Positions 35,680-37,307 of a stretch of 37,307 bases of DNA are shown here, piece by piece; the stretch's first letter is position 1, and each line of letters opens with the position of its first letter. The DNA comes from Xanthomonas cissicola. GTDB lineage: Bacteria; Pseudomonadota; Gammaproteobacteria; Xanthomonadales; Xanthomonadaceae. Position numbers and translations under genes: made by a program. The notes under the pieces were generated by a model. The model saw only the letters and a list, made by a program, of their open reading frames with translations. It was not told the origin of the DNA and made no database searches. Location: NCBI RefSeq assembly GCF_008801575.1, contig NZ_VZPL01000045.1, positions 1 to 37,307 on the forward strand, written 5' to 3'.

Positions 35680-36690
35680 ATGTCGCGTCCCTCGCTGACC
35701 CGCTTCCTGATCGAAGAGCAACACGCCGGCCGTATCGATGCGGAATTGCGCCAGCTGATCACCATCGTCTCGCGCGCCTGCAAGCGCATCTCCATCGCCG
35801 TGAGCAAGGGCGCCCTGGGCGGCGTGCTCGGCGATGCCGGCACCGGCAACGTGCAGGGCGAAGCACAGAAAAAGCTCGATGTGCTCAGCAACGACATCCT
35901 GCTCGAAGCCAACGCCTGGGGCGGCCATCTGGCCGCGTGCGCGTCCGAAGAAATGGACCACAGCCAGCCGGTGCCCGACCAATACCCCAGCGGCGATTTC
36001 CTGCTGTTGTTCGATCCCTTGGACGGCAGCTCCAATATCGACGTCAATGTCTCGGTGGGCACGATCTTCTCGGTATTGCGCGCGCCCAAGGGCACCGAAA
36101 AGCCGGGCGACGAGCACTTCCTGCAGCCGGGCACCCAACAGGTCGCCGCCGGCTACTGCATCTACGGCCCCAGCACCATGCTGGTGCTCACGCTGGGCCA
36201 CGGCACCCACGCCTTCACCCTGGAGCGCGAAGAAGGCAGCTTCCTGCTGACCCAGGCCAACATGCGCGTGCCCGAAGACACCGCCGAATACGCCATCAAC
36301 ATGTCCAACCAACGCCACTGGGAACCGGCGATGCAGGCCTACGTGGGCGACCTGCTGGCCGGCAAGGACGGCGCGCGCGGCAAGGACTTCAACATGCGCT
36401 GGATCGCCAGCATGGTCGCCGACGTGCATCGCATCCTCACCCGCGGCGGCATCTTCATCTACCCGTGGGACAAAAAAGACCCGAGCAAGCCGGGCAAGCT
36501 GCGCCTGATGTACGAAGCCAACCCGATGAGCATGCTGGTGGAACAGGCCGGCGGCGCGGCAACCACCGGGCGCGAACGCATTCTCGACATCCAGCCGACA
36601 CAGCTGCACCAGCGCGTGCCGGTGTTCCTGGGCTCGAAGAACGAAGTGGCCGAAGCAACGCGGTATCACCTGGATGCCGACAAGGCCTAA
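35680..36690 (+). CDS. fbp: Fructose-1,6-bisphosphatase class I
   Basis: 336 residues from ATG at 35680 ([20 protein letters not shown]); upstream in-frame Met codons add a non-conserved stretch. The enzyme hydrolyses fructose 1,6-bisphosphate to fructose 6-phosphate, the committed step of gluconeogenesis, in the cytoplasm. The metal-binding and catalytic motif [20 protein letters not shown] is intact. Also seen are the substrate regions [18 protein letters not shown] and [20 protein letters not shown], and the length is normal for the family. It is monocistronic, with a strong terminator 40 bp after the stop. Confidence 0.96.
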   Translation: MSRPSLTRFLIEEQHAGRIDAELRQLITIVSRACKRISIAVSKGALGGVLGDAGTGNVQGEAQKKLDVLSNDILLEANAWGGHLAACASEEMDHSQPVPDQYPSGDFLLLFDPLDGSSNIDVNVSVGTIFSVLRAPKGTEKPGDEHFLQPGTQQVAAGYCIYGPSTMLVLTLGHGTHAFTLEREEGSFLLTQANMRVPEDTAEYAINMSNQRHWEPAMQAYVGDLLAGKDGARGKDFNMRWIASMVADVHRILTRGGIFIYPWDKKDPSKPGKLRLMYEANPMSMLVEQAGGAATTGRERILDIQPTQLHQRVPVFLGSKNEVAEATRYHLDADKA

Positions 36691-36730
36691 GGCTGCGGGT
36701 ACCGCTCGCAAGGCACGCAAACTGGATCCC

Positions 36731-36763
36731 ACCAAGACACCCGCCCCGCGCGGGTGTCTTGGT
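36731..36763 (+). terminator. Rho-independent terminator of fbp
   Basis: ACCAAGACACCCG and its exact complement CGGGTGTCTTGGT form a 13-bp stem with a 7-nt GC-rich loop, ending in GGTTTAT. This is the clearest intrinsic terminator of the window. Confidence 0.85.
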
Positions 36764-36938
36764 TTATGACCCCCGCTGATGGATCATCTCCATGCAGGCA
36801 GGCCTGAGCGCTGGCCACTGCGAGCCGGCCCGCAAGCGACGGCATCGCAGACAGATCAATTCGACCAACGACACCGGCAGTGCATTCATACTGTGTTTGA
36901 TGTTGCGTGTTCTTTTCGACAGAGAGGGAAAGCGGTGT

Positions 36939-37042
36939 ATGACCTTCGCTAGCGCTCGCCTCTTGCTTGTGATCGCCGGCGTGGTGCTGCCGTACGCAGC
37001 ACGCTTGCCATTTGGACTGGAGTGGGTACGGCAATACACCCG
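36939..37042 (+). pseudogene. Start of a membrane-protein gene cut off by the IS3-type element
   Basis: From ATG at 36939, with AGGGA about 10 nt upstream, the frame reads MTFASARLLLVIAGVVLPYA and then ARLPFGLEWVRQY. This is a convincing first transmembrane segment followed by a conserved-looking loop. Soon after, the reading frame runs into the antisense of the IS3-type transposase and ends at 37154. The true 3' part is therefore displaced or lost. The end coordinate given is only my estimate of the insertion point. Confidence 0.45.
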
Positions 37043-37054
37043 TAAGCTCCCCCG

Positions 37055-37307
37055 TCAAGCAGGCACTTTAAAAGTAGAGCTTTCGGCGTACTTGTTGCGG
37101 TACTCGACCGGGGTCATTCCGCCGAGCGAATCATGGGATCTTGCTTGGTTGTAGTCGATCATCCACCAGTGGGCGGCTTCGCGCACCTCGTCGAGGCAGG
37201 CGAAGAGATTCAGGTCGAGCACTTCCTCGCGGAACGTACGATTGAAGCGCTCAATGAAGGCATTCTGATTTGGCTTTCCCGGCTGGATGTACTGTAGTGC
37301 GACGCCA
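37055..37307 (-). CDS. IS3-family transposase OrfB, C-terminal part
   Basis: The minus-strand frame is open from the right edge to TGA at 37055-37057. It encodes [40 protein letters not shown] and [20 protein letters not shown], then [18 protein letters not shown]. This is the end of the IS3-family integrase core: the last DDE glutamate lies in [14 protein letters not shown] and the YNxxRxHxSLGGMTPxEY tail is diagnostic. The rest of the element lies beyond the window. Its left boundary is near 37041-37054; no inverted repeat could be fixed. Confidence 0.88.
   Translation of the reverse strand, partial: GVALQYIQPGKPNQNAFIERFNRTFREEVLDLNLFACLDEVREAAHWWMIDYNQARSHDSLGGMTPVEYRNKYAESSTFKVPA

Overview
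The window is a GC-rich chromosomal segment typical of Xanthomonas (Gammaproteobacteria, Xanthomonadales). The evidence is the codon bias, two TonB-dependent receptors, a KDG kinase, FabV as enoyl reductase, two kinds of short interspersed repeat common in xanthomonads, and a partial insertion sequence at each edge (IS5-type left, IS3-type right). I place it at genus level only. No rRNA, tRNA or CRISPR array was seen.

Left part (1-11400). The tail of an IS5-family element abuts what looks like an integron attC site (226-285). Next comes an AT-richer gene of unknown function in the position expected of a gene cassette. Then follows a carbohydrate-uptake locus: a very large exported LamG protein, a TonB-dependent receptor, and a divergent 2-keto-3-deoxygluconate kinase. 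The receptor and kinase genes share two almost identical 15-bp operator-like inverted repeats. A small membrane-protein gene broken by an in-frame TAG precedes fabV.

Middle (11680-28497). A membrane-anchored transcription factor (winged helix, STAND-type ATPase, TM segment, TPR-like repeats) overlaps by 4 bp a small protein of the DP-EP type. Facing it are two small exported proteins whose frames both stop at TAG. A DesK/DesR-like two-component pair lies next. Then come an ICMT-like methyltransferase, a DUF2141 protein with a carotenoid oxygenase, a beta-lactamase-fold hydrolase, an FMN lactate dehydrogenase, Ku (preceded by a frameshifted gene joined to it through TGATG), and an aldehyde dehydrogenase with its DUF779 partner.

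Right part (28718-37307). This holds a cupin, a gene apparently frameshifted at a run of six C, a second TonB-dependent receptor divergent from an aromatic aminotransferase, and a clearly AT-richer three-gene module (secreted cysteine-containing protein, membrane-anchored Sel1-repeat protein, small membrane protein). Fructose-1,6-bisphosphatase follows, with a clean terminator, and then a gene cut off by the IS3-type element.

The best candidates for undescribed biology are: the three-gene module at 33273-35339; the winged-helix/STAND/TPR regulator with its DP-EP partner; the attC-associated cassette gene; the shared operator of the KDG locus; and a heptamer-plus-AAGAGC element that sits, always in the same orientation, at the stop codons of three unrelated genes.
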